Positions 23,170-33,900 are shown, numbered from the stretch's first letter. The stretch is DNA of 64,000 nt from Boesenbergia rotunda (GCA_024364735.1 JAGFNQ010005198.1:18983-82982); one strand, 5' to 3'. The notes: generated by a model not told the origin, from the letters alone. Translations and numbers: made by a program.

Positions 23170-23519
23170 CCTTGGTCCCGATCACGATCGAGAGGTAGGA
23201 GTCAGGGGCCCCCACCCTGAAGATCCCTCCCCTTAGAAAGAGATCCCCAGAAGGGCAAAGCCCCTCTGCGGGGCCCTCTTTCGGGACATGTAGGGGTTAT
23301 CTCAGGAGGACCTACTGGAGGAGACTCTAACCGGCCCAGGAAGTCTTACACTCGACGATTGGAAAACTACTCCATTGGGACAAGCCGAAGCCAGTTGTCA
23401 GGCCCTATAATCTAATTTTGGGTCGTCCGACCTCGAAGAAGTGAAAGCTCCTCACGAGGACGTCATAGTGATCGTGACCCGCATTGCCAATTATGAGGTG
23501 AAGCGCATCATCGTAGAAG
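23170..23519 (+). pseudogene. Truncated region after gag of the Tat-like element
   Basis: Translation gives a decayed linker (about 23290-23510: GVISGGPTGGDSNRPRK; then SSDLEEVKAPHEDVIVIV) that resembles the segment just before the aspartic protease in plant gypsy elements. It stops abruptly at about 23519, where minus-strand copia gag begins. The rest of pol is missing. Confidence 0.5.
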
Positions 23520-23833
23520 AGGTTGGTGGCATACTTCTCTTTTCCTTTTGACCTCTTCTTGTCACTCCTCTTCTTTTCCTCCTTCTTGTCTTCTCTTCTC
23601 TTTAGTTGGAGACACTCATTCTTCATGTGTCCCTCTTAGTGACAGTTGTAGCAAATTATCTCCTTCCCTTTGCTCTTACTCATTAAACCTTTCGTGCATA
23701 AGACTTGTTAGAAAAACTTTTAAACGCTCTACACATTTTCCTTACCATGAATGCTTCTTGGTCGCTATCCATAGAAGAGCTTGACTCCTTCGAGTCGGAT
23801 GATGATGAATATACGACCTTCTTCTTCTCCTTC
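23520..23833 (-). pseudogene. Copia gag fragment, zinc-knuckle region, minus strand
   Basis: The minus strand encodes an acidic serine/aspartate-rich stretch (ESDSKESSSSMD-like, near 23800), then CYNCH, a stop, EGHMKNEC (CCHC knuckle, about 23620-23655), then a lysine-rich tail (KRREDKKEEKKRSDKKRS). Both sides are cut: by the gypsy fragment at 23519 and by LTR-D at 23834. Confidence 0.65.
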
Positions 23834-23939
23834 TGTTGATGCAGTCTGACCCTGATTGTTGTTTTGGTGTTGACATCGATTTTAGTTTAGGTTGATGATT
23901 ATGATGATTATGATTAAGTCCTGATCGGGGATAAGGCAT

Positions 23940-24360
23940 GGTATGGAAAATCCTAGCTTGGAGGGATAGGTGTTGGAAAATCCTAACCTGGAGGGTTAGG
24001 TGTGGAAAATCCTAGCTTGGAGGGCTAGGTGCTGAAAAGTCCTAATTCGGAAGGGTTGGGTGAAAATTCCTAGCTTGGAGGGCTAGGTGAAAAGTCCTAA
24101 CTTGGAGGGTTAGGTGAAAAGTCCCAACTTAGAGAGTTAGGTGAAAAATCCTGGCTTGGAGGGTCAGGTCCTAGCTTGGAGGGCTAGGTTTGGAAAAGTC
24201 CTAATTCGGAAGAGTTGGGTGAAAAGTCCTAGCTTGGAGGGCTAGGTGAAAAGTCCTAACTTAGAGGGTTAGGTGAAAATTCTCAACTTGGAGGGTTAGG
24301 TGAAAAATCCTTAACTTGGAGGGCTAAGGTGGATGAAACCCTAGCTTAGAGGGCTAGGTT
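23940..24360 (+). repeat. Hairpin array with TTGGAGG loop in LTR-D
   Basis: About fifteen units of about 19 nt linked by GTGAAAAGT-like spacers. Each unit is two arms around a seven-base loop: CCTAGC-TTGGAGG-GCTAGG, CCTAAC-CTGGAGG-GTTAGG, CCTAAC-TTGGAGG-GTTAGG, CCTGGC-TTGGAGG-GTCAGG, CCTAAT-TCGGAAG-GGTTGG (G-T pairs). Arm changes are mostly matched on the other side while the loop stays nearly constant. Confidence 0.85.
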
Positions 24361-24365
24361 TGTGT

Positions 24366-24905
24366 CCCTGGATCGGTCTGGTGATCGATCAGGGATATTG
24401 GCACGCTGCTCCTTCGTGAATCGGTCTGGTGACCGATCCAGCGATGACTGATCGGTCTGGTGACCGATCAAGGAGCGCAGAGTGAGGTTGGCAACCTACT
24501 GTATGGCTCCTGATCGGTCTAGTGATCGATCAGGCAGCAGGTTGTTGCCTCGTTGTTTGGCTCCTGATCGGTCCGGTGACCGATCAGGGAGGAGGCAGCT
24601 TCCTCACTGACTTGCTTCTGATCGGTCTGGTGACCGATCAGGGAGCGAACAGTGAGTTGAGTTCCCCCACCGATCAGCTCCTGAATAGTCTGGTGACCAA
24701 TCCACGACTTAGGATTTTATTTCCGCAGTTACTGTTCACTCAGACGTAGACCGATCAGGCTCTGGCCTGATCGGACAGGGAGCTACCTAATCGGTCTGGT
24801 GACCGATCAGGCTTGTGTTGCCGCGAGAGCTGGGAGTCCCAGCTAAGCGGTGGATCGGTCTAGTGATCAACCCACAAGCCCTGGATCGGTCCGATAACCG
24901 ATCAC
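24366..24905 (+). repeat. GATCGGTC/GACCGATC palindrome array in LTR-D
   Basis: About eleven units of GATCGGTCTGGTGACCGATC or close variants, often extended to CCTGATCGG...CCGATCAGG. This gives eight- to eleven-base arms around a four-base TGGT/CGGT/TAGT centre. One unit near 24750-24780 is inverted in order. The array lies between the TTGGAGG hairpins and the rest of the LTR. Confidence 0.85.
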
Positions 24906-25927
24906 TTTAATTCAAATTGCACTGTCAGACGCTCTGATCGCGTCTGACCGTATCCGATTCTCTGCGCTTAACATCTGATACATGATTTGCTACTTGATAT
25001 GATGTGCTAACACTCTGATTAAGCTGCAGGTGATAGGGAAAGATTCAAACACTCAAGGAGAGTCAATGGAGGTCTTTCCTTGGAGCAGGTTTGTCTGTTT
25101 TTCCATCTCAGGTTGCAACGGGCACTGGCGCTGGCTGGAGCTACTGACTGGGGCTGGTCTGAGGGAAGCTCAGGGAGAAGAGCTCAGTGGTGGTTGGTGG
25201 TTGCAGGTGAGCAGCTAGAAGCTGCAGGGAGATGTTGTCACCTGGCGTTCAAGAGGGAAACAAAAGGAGCGATGTGAAGCAGAGCAAGGAGAAGTTGTTG
25301 TTGCTTTGGTTTTGAGCTGTGATTACTTGCTGCGTGCTTGTGCTCCTTGTTGATCATCCACTCTTGAGAAAGCTACTCTGATCTTTGAAGCAACTAGCCC
25401 TTGCTTGAGCACTTGGAGGAAGGAACAAGAAGCTTCGAGTCCAACAACGAGAAGACACGGGGAAAGGGTTCTTGCGTGAGATCGTCGCTGGGTGGAGCTC
25501 AGAGGGAGCTTGCTGTGTTCTTGTCATTGCTAAGTGCTGAGTAAGATCCTTCTTGTGTTTCTTTGTGCTTAAACTATATCCTTGATTGAAACGCTGTGGA
25601 GAGGTTTCTCCACCGAGAAGGAGGTTGCTTACTATCTGGTGTTCACCGGGGCTTGATCTGCCGACGATCAAGGGATCGCCCACCTTAAGGGCACGCCAAG
25701 GAGTAGGGGCAAGTTATCCCCGAACCTTGTAAACCCTCCTTGTTAGCGATCTTGTTTGACTGTTCTAGTTTGTTTTTGTTTTCTGCATTTCTGCACTTCT
25801 CTACTTTCATTGTTTCCGCTGCGGTGCTACTAACGAATTGAGTGCAGAAATCTGATAAAAGCTCTAAGTCCAAGTGTTTGGCTATATTCACCCCCCCCCC
25901 CTCTCTAGCCATCCAGGTTCCAACAAG

Positions 25928-25939
25928 TGGTATCAGAGC
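25928..25939 (+). promoter_or_regulatory. Primer-binding site of element D
   Basis: TGGTATCAGAGC, an exact tRNA-Met match two bases after LTR-D. Confidence 0.87.
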
Positions 25940-25982
25940 TTGGGGCTCTATTTTCCAGATTAACAACCGAGAGCTATCATCC

Positions 25983-27686
25983 ATAGCGTTGAGAGAAGGC
26001 TTTAGCACCACCCGACCTCCTTTCTTTGAAGGCGCTGATTTTCAATATTAGAGATCAAAGATGGAGTATTATATGAAGATGGACATCAACACTTGGTTCG
26101 CGGTGAAGGAGGGTTTCACTCCTCCTAAGGATGATGAAGGCAAGGAACTTGAATCATGGCGGTGGACGGCCGAACAAACTCGAAAGAGTGAAGCCGACAT
26201 GAAGGCGGTCGTCACTCTACAATGTGGCATGAACAAAGATCAACTCATCAAGGTTGGTCCTTTCACAAGTGCAAAGGACTTGTGGAACAAGCTCATCGAA
26301 CTCCACAAGGGCACCCGAGATTCAAGAATCGCCAAGAGGGATTTTTTTCTCAATCAATTACAAAACCTTTCCATGAAGAAAAATGAATCGGTAAGTGAGC
26401 TACATAGCCGGTTCAAGGAAGTCCTCAATGGGCTTCATTCGATTGATGAAAAGGTCGAGAATCGCGACCTTGTGAGGTATGTACTAAAAGCATTTCCAAG
26501 GAATGCTTTGTGGTCATTCATGGTGGATACCTACAAAGTATCCAAGGACTTATCAATTGTTAAGTTAGATGATTTGTTTTGTGAGATGGAATTGCATGAG
26601 ATGGCTAACAAAGGCCCCAAGGAGAAGGGGATTGCCTTAGTTGCAGGGGAACGATCAAATAAGAAGAAGAAGGAGAAGAAGAAGGAGAAGGAAGTCACTT
26701 CATCTTCATCCTCTTCCGAATCCGAGTCCGATTCCGAGGAAGATGGCAGCGGCTCCTCTTCCTCCGAGATGGCGAACTTTATGAGAAGGATGATGAGAAG
26801 GGGTCGACGCTTCAAGGGTAAAGGTAATCCTAGTGAAGCTAAACTTGATAAGACTAATACTTCTTGCTATGAGTGTGGTAGGAAAGGGCATTTCAAGAAT
26901 GAATGCCCGAAGCTAAAGAAGAAGGAGGAGAAATCCAAAAGGAAAGAAGAAAAATCCAAGAAGAAGAAGGCCTTGAAGGCCACTTGGGATGAATCCTCTT
27001 CAAGCTCATCCGATGAAGAGAAGGAGGAGAAGAGCACAAGGCATGTGGCACTCATGGCATTGGGAGATCAAAAGAGCAGTGATGAATCTTCCAACTCCTC
27101 AAACACGGCTTCATCATCCTCGGATGATGAAGAGGTAACCTCTCCCGAACTTGAAAAATGTTATAGAGCAATTGCATGTTTAACCAATATGTTAAAGAAG
27201 TCGAAAAATAAGGTTAAAGCATTGCAATTAGAAATTGATCAATTAAAATTATCTAGGGATGATAACATTGATGACTTGCATGTTGAAATGTTAGAAGATG
27301 AGATTAAGTCATTGAAACTTGAGGTTGAAAACTTAAAATCCTCTAAGGTTGAGGAGGTAGATGATTTGCATGATGATTTGCTAAAGGAAAAAAATCAATC
27401 ATTAAAGAGTGAAGTTGAGAGACTCAAGAATATTCTTGAGAAGTTCTCAACTAGCTCTAAGACCCTAGACATGATCTTGAATGCCCAAAGGGCAGTCTAC
27501 AATAGGGCCGGTATTGGTTACCGACCCAAAGAACCTTCATTCGTGTCCTTGATGTCTAGGACTGATATGAGGCAATCTAGGACACACAAGATTCAAAAGA
27601 AAGTTGTCAAGGCATGGGTGCCTAAGTCTTGTTTAGTTGATGCTTTAGGTCCCAAGGTTTGGGTACCTAAAACTTCTATTTTTTGA
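25983..27686 (+). pseudogene. Gag of SIRE-type element D
   Basis: The frame should start at 25983, where ATA stands in place of ATG. TAG at 26049 falls where related Gags have Trp (A' Gag: DFSYWKSRME). From ATG 26061 the frame is open for 541 codons. Order: UBN2-like core (MELHEM, LHSRFKEVLNGLHSIDEKVENRDLVRYVLKAFP), lysine-rich and Ser/Glu-rich linker, CCHC knuckle CYECGRKGHFKNEC (about 26866), acidic WDESSSSSSDEEK, long coiled coil (about 27150-27460), then SKTLDMILNAQRAVYNRAGIGY and terminal AWVPK. This is the usual length and order of a SIRE-lineage Gag. The long coiled coil probably drives particle assembly. The first 26 codons are broken by two G-to-A changes. Confidence 0.85.
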
Positions 27687-27698
27687 ATTGTGTAGGTT

Positions 27699-30210
27699 AT
27701 GATTGAGGGGGAGCATTTATCAACTTGGTTCGTTGATAGTGGATGCTCCAAACACATGACCGGGGATAGATCATTGTTTACCACACTTCACAAGAAAAGT
27801 AGAGGTAATGTTTCATTTGGTAACAATGGTAGTCTTAAGGTCATAGGAATAGGAGACATTTAAATATCCGAATGTCTTAGAATTTCAAATGTCCTTCTCG
27901 TCAAGGGGATGACATTTAATCTCCTAAGTGTCAGTTAATTGTGTGACACGGGTTACACAATTGATTTTCAACCAAGTCAATGTCTAGTTAGACAACATGA
28001 CACCTTGGGCACGGTACTAGTAGGAACAAGAGTAGACAATATTTATCAAGTTTCATTTAAAAGTGCTACTAATGCTTTTGCTAAGTGTTTCATGTCAATA
28101 GAAGAAGAGTCCACCTTGGCACCGGAGACTTGCACATGTGAACATGAAGAACATCCGGAAGTTGGCCAACAAGGGATTAGTCCGAGGCTTACCAAGCATC
28201 AAGTATGAGAAAGACAAACTTTGTGATGCATGTCAAATGGGTAAGCAAACAAAATCTGCACATAAAGGTAAAAACGCTGTAAGTACATCTACTGCTTTAG
28301 ATTTACTTCACATGGATCTATTTGATTATAGCACTATCATATCATTAAATGGAAGTAGATATTGATTTGTTATCATTGATGACTTTACTAGATATACATG
28401 GACTTATTTTCTAAAATATAAGGACCAAACCTTAGATGTTTTTATTTCTTTTTGTAGAAGGGTTGAAAATGAAAAATCATCAACAATTAAGACAATTAGA
28501 AGTGATCATCGAGGTGAATTTCAAAATCAACGATTTTTAGAATTTTGTCAAGATAGAGGTTATAGACATGAGTTCTCCACTCCTAGAACACCACAACAAA
28601 ATGGTATTGTAGAGAGGAAGAACTGTGTTCTACAAGAAGCTGCACAAAGCAGGCTTAATGAGTACTCACTCCCGAGTTACTTATGGGCTGAAGCTGTAAA
28701 TACAGCTTGCTATGTGCAAAACCAAGTCCTCATCCATAGGTTCCTAGGAAAGACTCCCCATGAACTTTGGTTTGGGAAACCACCTACGGTTAAACATCTT
28801 AGGGTGTTTGGTTGTAAGGTGTTCATCCTAAACACCAAGGACCATCTTGGAAAGTTCACGGCAAAGGCTGATGAAGGGATACTAGTCGGGTATTCCCTAG
28901 TTAGCAAAGCCTATCGAGTCTACAACAAGAAATCTAGATTAGTTGAAGAGTCTTCTGATGTTGTCTTTGAAGAAATTCCAAAAGTCAATGGTCAACCAGA
29001 AGATGAAGTCCAATTCGAACTTAGGAGACTAAGTTTGAATGAGAGTCCAAATGGTGATGATGGTGATGAATCTGATGACGGTGAGCCTAGACAACCCATT
29101 GATCAGCCGGATCCTGAGGCTGAGCTTGTGTCTAGTGAACCCATTCAAGAAACACCACCAACACCTAGGCAAACTAGATTAGCCTCTAGTCATCCCCAAG
29201 ACTAAATTGTTGGAGACATCCACCACGGGGTTAAAACTAGATCATTCTTCCGGAATGAGGCTAATGAAGTTACTTTAATTTCTGAAATTGAACCTAGGAA
29301 AATTGATGAAGCATTAAATGATCCCGATTGGATCATTGCAATGCAAGATGAACTAGGTCAATTCGAAAGGAGTCAAGTTTGGGACTTAGTCCCTAGACCT
29401 AAAAAGACCACCATCATTGGGACCAAATGGGTCTTCAAAAACAAATTGAACCATAAGGGAGAAATCATTAGAAACAAGGCACGCTTAGTAGCCAAGGGCT
29501 ATAGTCAAGTTGAAGGCCTTGATTACGATGAGACCTATGCTCCCGTGGCACGATTATAGTCCATCCGATTGATGCTAGCATTTGCATCACATCGAGGTTT
29601 CAAGTTATATCAAATGGATGTTAAATCGACCTTTTTAAATGGTTTAATTAGAGAAGAGGTCTATGTCGAACAACCTCAGGGGTTTAAGAGTACCGAATTT
29701 CAAAACCACGTATTTAAGCTCAAAAAGGCACTCTATGGCCTTAAACAAGCACCCCGAGCTTGATACGAGCGATTGTCGATGTTCTTAATTGAAAAAGGCT
29801 TTGTAAGAGGCCAAATAGACCCTACACTATTTCTACGTAGAGATGGTGACAATATTTTTGTAGCCCAAGTATATGTCGATGACATAATTTATGGCTCAAA
29901 TAACAAGGGTTATTTAAATGAATTCATTGGACACATGGAAAGTGAATTTGAAATGAGTCTAGTGGGAGAGTTGACTTTCTTCCTTGGACTTGAAATCAAA
30001 CAAACCTGAGATGGGATCCATGTGCATCAATCGAAATACACACAAGATATGCTCCGTAAATTCAATATGAGTGATTCAAAAGAGGTAACCACTCCCATGG
30101 CTACAAATACAAGATTAGACAAAGATGAGAGTGGTAAACCTGTTGATTTTGCTCAATATCGGAGCATGATAGGTAGTTTGCTATACCTCACAGCTAGCCG
30201 ACCTGATATT
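27699..30210 (+). pseudogene. Pol of element D: protease, integrase, reverse transcriptase (broken)
   Basis: Order from 5': protease (FVDSGCSKHMTGD, about 27729); a deletion with frame change near 28130 that removed the start of the integrase zinc region (only GHVNMKNIRKLANKG remains); integrase core with LHMDLFD (about 28305), SDHRGEF (about 28500) and NGIVERKN (about 28605); GKTPHELWFGKPPTVKHLRVFGC; then reverse transcriptase TKWVFKNKLNHKGE, QMDVKSTFLNG and YVDD (about 29873). In-frame stops include 27861, 27936, 28363, 29203, 29557, 29761 and 30007. It is a Ty1/copia pol of SIRE type (protease-integrase-RT order). At 30210 it is cut within the start of RNase H (LTASRPDI) by A' and resumes at 43088. 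Confidence 0.87.
30206..30210. repeat. Target-site duplication ATATT (left) of element A'
   Basis: ATATT directly before the 5' LTR is repeated at 43088-43092 directly after the 3' LTR. Skipping the insertion plus one copy joins the two halves of the D pol without loss. Confidence 0.93.
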
Positions 30211-30319
30211 TGTTGGTGCAGAAGGCACCCTAATCAAACCTGTGTTTTGATAATGACAACATAGGTCAAAAGTTAAGTCTTTCTTGTTTTCTAACAAGTT
30301 AATCAAGTGTGCAGTGAAA

Positions 30320-30512
30320 GCCCTAACAAAGGACCGCTAGGCACTGGCGAAGGAAAGCCAGAGTTAAAAGCCCTAGTGAAGGACTGCTTGGCGTCATGCG
30401 AAGGACAGTCTGGGAGTGAAGACCTAGCGAAGGAATGCTAGGCACCGAGCGAAGGGCAGCTCGGCATCCAAGACCTGACAAAGGACCGTCAGGCAAAAGT
30501 CCAACCAAAGGA
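30320..30512 (+). repeat. Covarying hairpin array (GAAGGA loop) in A' 5' LTR
   Basis: Eight units of 20 nt: six-base arm, eight-base loop with GAAGGA or AAAGGA, complementary six-base arm. Arms seen: CCTAGC/GCTAGG, CTGGC/GCCAG, CCGAGC/GCTCGG, CCTGAC/GTCAGG, CCAACC/GGTTGG. The 3' LTR copy (41912-42108) keeps or restores pairing where the 5' copy has a mismatch (unit 1: CCTAAC in 5', CCTAGC in 3'). The array lies in U3, so it should be present near the 3' end of the element RNA. Confidence 0.88.
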
Positions 30513-30757
30513 ACGGTTGGCATCAGGTAATTTCTCCCGAGAGGAGTAGGTGAGGACGCGTTCCCCGTCGCGGGAACAGTAGGCGTCGGTTCGACCTAGG
30601 ACTCCATTTGGGAGACCAAAGTCAGAACCAAGACAGCTAAGGCTGTATAAATCTAATAAATTATTGTGTTATTGTGTTTTGGACTAACCCTGGATGCAGG
30701 ACCGAAGGAACGTGTGTCTGCAGCTCAGAAAGCCTCAAAGGAGAGAGGCAATAGCTG

Positions 30758-31069
30758 AGTAGGGCGCCCGGAGCGTCCCGGGCGCCCCCAAGGGCCATAC
30801 AAAACAAGTAAAGAAAATAGTGGTTCGAATACATACTGGGTCGGGCGCCCCCGTGCTCCCGGGCGCCCCTGCTCTTCGGGCGCCCCCATGCGAATATATC
30901 GAACCCGAACCCCTCGAAGCCAAGGCGATAAGACTTTGACCCGGTCAATGCGGGCGTCCCGAGCGCTCCGTGCGCCCCGGTCAAAGCGGATCCAGAGGAT
31001 CAGACGCGACCGAGACTCTGGCGGATCGAAGGCCACGTGAGGGGCGCCCCCGACGTCCCGGGCGCCCCC
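30758..31069 (+). repeat. GGGCGCCC palindrome pairs upstream of LTR-A promoter
   Basis: Four paired units: GGGCGCCCGGAGCGTCCC followed by GGGCGCCCC (30760), a CCCGTGCTCCC-centred pair plus an extra copy (30842-30890), a decayed GGGCGTCCCGAGCGCTCC pair (30950), and a CCCGACGTCCC-centred pair (31041-31069) ending seven bases before TATATAAGG. Each unit can fold on itself. Confidence 0.85.
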
Positions 31070-31075
31070 TGGCCC

Positions 31076-31084
31076 TATATAAGG
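31076..31084 (+). promoter_or_regulatory. TATA box of A' 5' LTR
   Basis: TATATAAGG right after the last GGGCGCCC pair, followed by a C/A-rich leader. The matching box in the 3' LTR is at about 42669. Confidence 0.75.
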
Positions 31085-31494
31085 ACCCCTCGACCAAGGC
31101 TTCAACACAACTGGTCTCTCAACGCCCCAACGATCTTCTACGCTCGTGCCTTGCTCCGGAAACACTCCAACTCGAGCCGACGACGTCCCGCTGCCCCGAA
31201 CAAGTCAAACCACTCCGGACGTCGGTAACGAAGATCGAAATTTTAATATTATTATTGCACTTATTTGTAATCAAATCTTTGTAAACAATTCTGCGCGTAT
31301 ATAGAATTGCCCAAAGTAAACGGTCAACGACCGTGGGCCTTGGAGTAGGAGTCGACACAGGCTCCGAACCAAATAAATCGACTGTGTCTATGTGCTATTT
31401 ATTTTATTTCCGCTGCGTACTTACTCTTACTTAAAATCCGAACGATTTCCGATATTCACCCCCCCCCCTCTATCGGTTTTCTCGATCCAACAAG

Positions 31495-31506
31495 TGGTAT
31501 CAGAGC
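31495..31506 (+). promoter_or_regulatory. Primer-binding site of element A'
   Basis: TGGTATCAGAGC, exact tRNA-Met match, two bases after the 5' LTR. Confidence 0.9.
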
Positions 31507-31713
31507 GGGGTTATTCAAACTTGGTGCAACGACCAGTTTGAAAATTTCTTTTCGGATTTTTGAATTTTTTTTAATATTTTTTTTCGTTCGATTTTTTTTG
31601 TTAATCGAGGTTGGTGCAACACCCCTCGATATTTTATTTCCTTATCCAGCACTACTAATCCAAGACCTAGTCTTGGAAATTTTGTTTTTCTGTTCATTTT
31701 TTTTCAGATTAAA

Positions 31714-32871
31714 ATGGTCATGCAAGAGGGATTCAGCACCGCCAGACCTCCACTTTTCAGTGGAGAAGACTTTTCTTACTGGAAAAGTCGTATGGAGGTC
31801 CACCTGAAAACTCAGGTGGATATGTGGATCATCATCCAGTCCAGTCTGGAGATCCCCCGAAACGCCGAAGGACAACCACAAAGCTACTCCGAATGGGACA
31901 ACTCCCTTAAACGCAAAATAGAAGCCGACGCAAAAGCGACACAAACCCTACAATGCGGGCTGACAAAGGAAGAGCTGAACCACGTGGGCCCCTTCAACAT
32001 TGCAAAGGAGCTATGGACAAAACTGATCGAGCTACACGAAGGGACTTCAGATACTCGGATCAGTAAGAGGGACCTGCTACTGAACAAACTCTATACCATC
32101 AAGATGGCCGATAACGAAACAGCAGCCCAGCTCCACGCACGAATCCAAGAGGTAATGAACGGTCTTCACACAATAGGTCACAAGGTTGAAAACCGTGACC
32201 TAATAAGGTATGCTCTAAACGCCTTCCCTAGAAACACCTTGTGGGCATCTATGGTAGATGCATACAAAGTATCTAGGGATCTTTCTAAAATAAAATTAGA
32301 CGAATTATTTTCTGAACTAGAACTGCACGAACAAACTAACACCAATATGGTCGAGAAAGGTATTGCTTTTCTTGCAGGCAAAACTGGAAGGACAACGAAG
32401 AAGAAGCCCGAACCTAAAACCGAGTCTAACTCAAACTCAGATTCAGAAGAAGAAGAAAGAGATCAAACTAAGATGGTCCGGCTCGCTCGAAGCTACTACA
32501 AGGAGCTGAAGAACCGAACCAACAAACGGAAAACCGGCCGAAGAAAGGATGAACCAGCTGAACCCGCAAACAAGCCCAATGTAACCTGCTACGAGTGCAA
32601 GAAAAAGGGCCACTACAAGTCAGAGTGCCCTAACCTAAAGGAGACTAAAAAGACGAGAAGAAAAAAGTCACTGCAAGCAACCTGGGACGAGTCTTCCTCA
32701 GAAGAAGAAGAAGAGGCACCCTAGTCCAACCTCCTAGCTCTGACCGCCTCAGATAAAGTCGAGACTGAGTCAGAAACAGAACAAGAGGACGGCGAGCTGA
32801 CCTTCACAGAAGACGGAGAAATTAAGGTAACATGTTTTAATAGATCGCAATTAAGTGAGTTAATTTCTTTT
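31714..32871 (+). pseudogene. Element A' gag, first part
   Basis: ATG 31714 (MVMQEGFSTARPPLFSGEDF) opens a SIRE-type Gag: core with WTKLIELHEGTSDTRISKRD and VENRDLIRYALNAFPRNTLW, lysine-rich linker, CCHC knuckle CYECKKKGHYKSEC (about 32587), acidic WDESSSEEEEEAP. A single TAG (32722-32724) interrupts an otherwise open frame that continues to 32871, where a Mutator-like element is inserted. The second part is at 37457. Leaving out the insertion and one 9-bp duplication, the frame is kept and total length is about 548 codons, the same as D Gag. Confidence 0.87.
32863..32871. repeat. 9-bp target duplication ATTTCTTTT (left)
   Basis: Repeated exactly at 37448-37456, on the outer sides of perfect terminal inverted repeats. 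Nine bases is the hallmark of Mutator-like transposases. Confidence 0.9.
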
Positions 32872-33394
32872 CGACAATTTACCAAAGGGCGTACGCAACA
32901 ATCGGTAATTACCAACGGGCGCACCATGGTTTTATTTTCACCAAAGGGCGCACTCATTATAGTGAACTTTCTCTTATACCCCTCATATTATCTATTGCCT
33001 TTCTCTTTCTCTCTCAGTAATAAATTCTGTGACGTCAGCACATGCAACGTGACTTAATTACTGACTTTTATTTTAAAATAATATCTAATGGAATCGGCGC
33101 TAAATTAAAAAACGTAAGATAAAAATTAAAAAAATATTTCACTTTAAAAATTTCTCATCCAACGTGATTTAAAAATATAAATAAATAATTTTTATTTTTA
33201 TTAATAGAAATTAATAAATTAAATAATATTTAATAAATATATTAATGTATAAAAAATTTTTGGAAACAAACTGTTGGATTTAAAAATATAAATAAATGAT
33301 TTTATATTTGATTAATAGAAATTAATATATTAAATAATATTTAATAAATATATTAATGTATACATATGTTTTGAAAAAACTGACCGTGGTAGCT

Positions 33395-33900
33395 TTCAAG
33401 CCCACGCTGGGCCTGAAATATTTTTATTTCAGGCCCACGCTAGGCCTGAAATATTTTTATTTCAGGCCCACACTGGGCCTGAAATATTTTTATTTCAGGC
33501 CCAGCGTGGGCCTGAAATTTTTTATTTCAGGCCCACGTTGGGCCTGAAATCATTTGATTCAGGCCCGACGTGAACTCAAATTTTTTTTCTATTTAAAAAA
33601 TATATTAATATATAAAAAAACCTATCAAAACACTTAATTTTAGATTCAAACGCAGGGCCTGAAGTCATCCCAGGAGGGTTTGAAGTCAAATAACTTCAAA
33701 TCCTATAAATAATTAATTTAATAAATAATAATTAAATATAAAAAATATTTTTAAAATAAAAAATTTTTAGTGAGGGCCTGAAGTCATCAGTGACTTCAGG
33801 CCCTCTATCTGAAAAATTTTCCCTTAGGCCTGAAGTCATCCGACTTCAGGCCTAAGGAGGGCCTGAAGTCTGATGACTTCAGGCCCTCCATTAAACATAT
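33395..33900. repeat. CAGGCCC palindrome repeats in left arm
   Basis: First block (33395-33580): about five units of roughly 40 bp built on TTTCAGGCCC-n5-GGGCCTGAAA. Second block (33650-33895): GGGCCTGAAGTCA...TGACTTCAGGCCC palindromes. Mirror copies lie at 36395-36930 in the right arm. Confidence 0.8.

Larger units (their letters stand above)
23834..25925 (+). mobile_element. 5' LTR of SIRE-type element D (2092 bp)
   Basis: TGTTGATGCAGTCTGACC to CATCCAGGTTCCAACA, followed two bases later by a tRNA-Met PBS. Two repeat arrays fill its first half (23940-24360 and 24366-24905). The 3' part has the C-run CACCCCCCCCCC common to this group of LTRs (also at 31459 and 43050). Apparent frames at 24522-25683 are inside the LTR. 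No matching 3' LTR is present before the C2 insertion at 44876. Confidence 0.85.
30211..31492 (+). mobile_element. 5' LTR of element A' (family A, 1282 bp)
   Basis: TGTTGGTGCAGAAGGCACC to TTTCTCGATCCAACA. Order inside: hairpin array (30320-30512), the CGTTCCCCGTCGCGGGAACAG segment (about 30558), GGGCGCCC palindrome pairs (30758-31069), TATATAAGG (31076), leader, pyrimidine tract, end. It differs from the 3' LTR (41803-43087) at only a modest number of positions, so the insertion is fairly young. GC-rich open frames on both strands (for example 30725-31165) are by-products of the palindromes. Confidence 0.93.

Noticed and set aside
23940..24905. Regularly spaced short repeats that look like a CRISPR array
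   Set aside because: Spacers are not unique, units are palindromes with varying arms, no cas genes exist, and the context is a plant LTR.
25030..25683. Several frames of 60-110 residues in the second half of LTR-D
   Set aside because: Inside the LTR, on both strands, without recognisable domains or conservation that can be seen here.
30661..31284. Long overlapping GC-rich open frames on both strands (also 4446-4712, 42317-42758, 52125-52717, 55537-55844)
   Set aside because: All are translations of the GGGCGCCC palindromes in family-A LTRs, which lack stop codons by composition.
33356..33547. Repetitive open frame (repeating GLKYFYFRPT); also 36263-36514
   Set aside because: Direct translation of about 40-bp palindromic repeats in the arms of the Mutator-like element.
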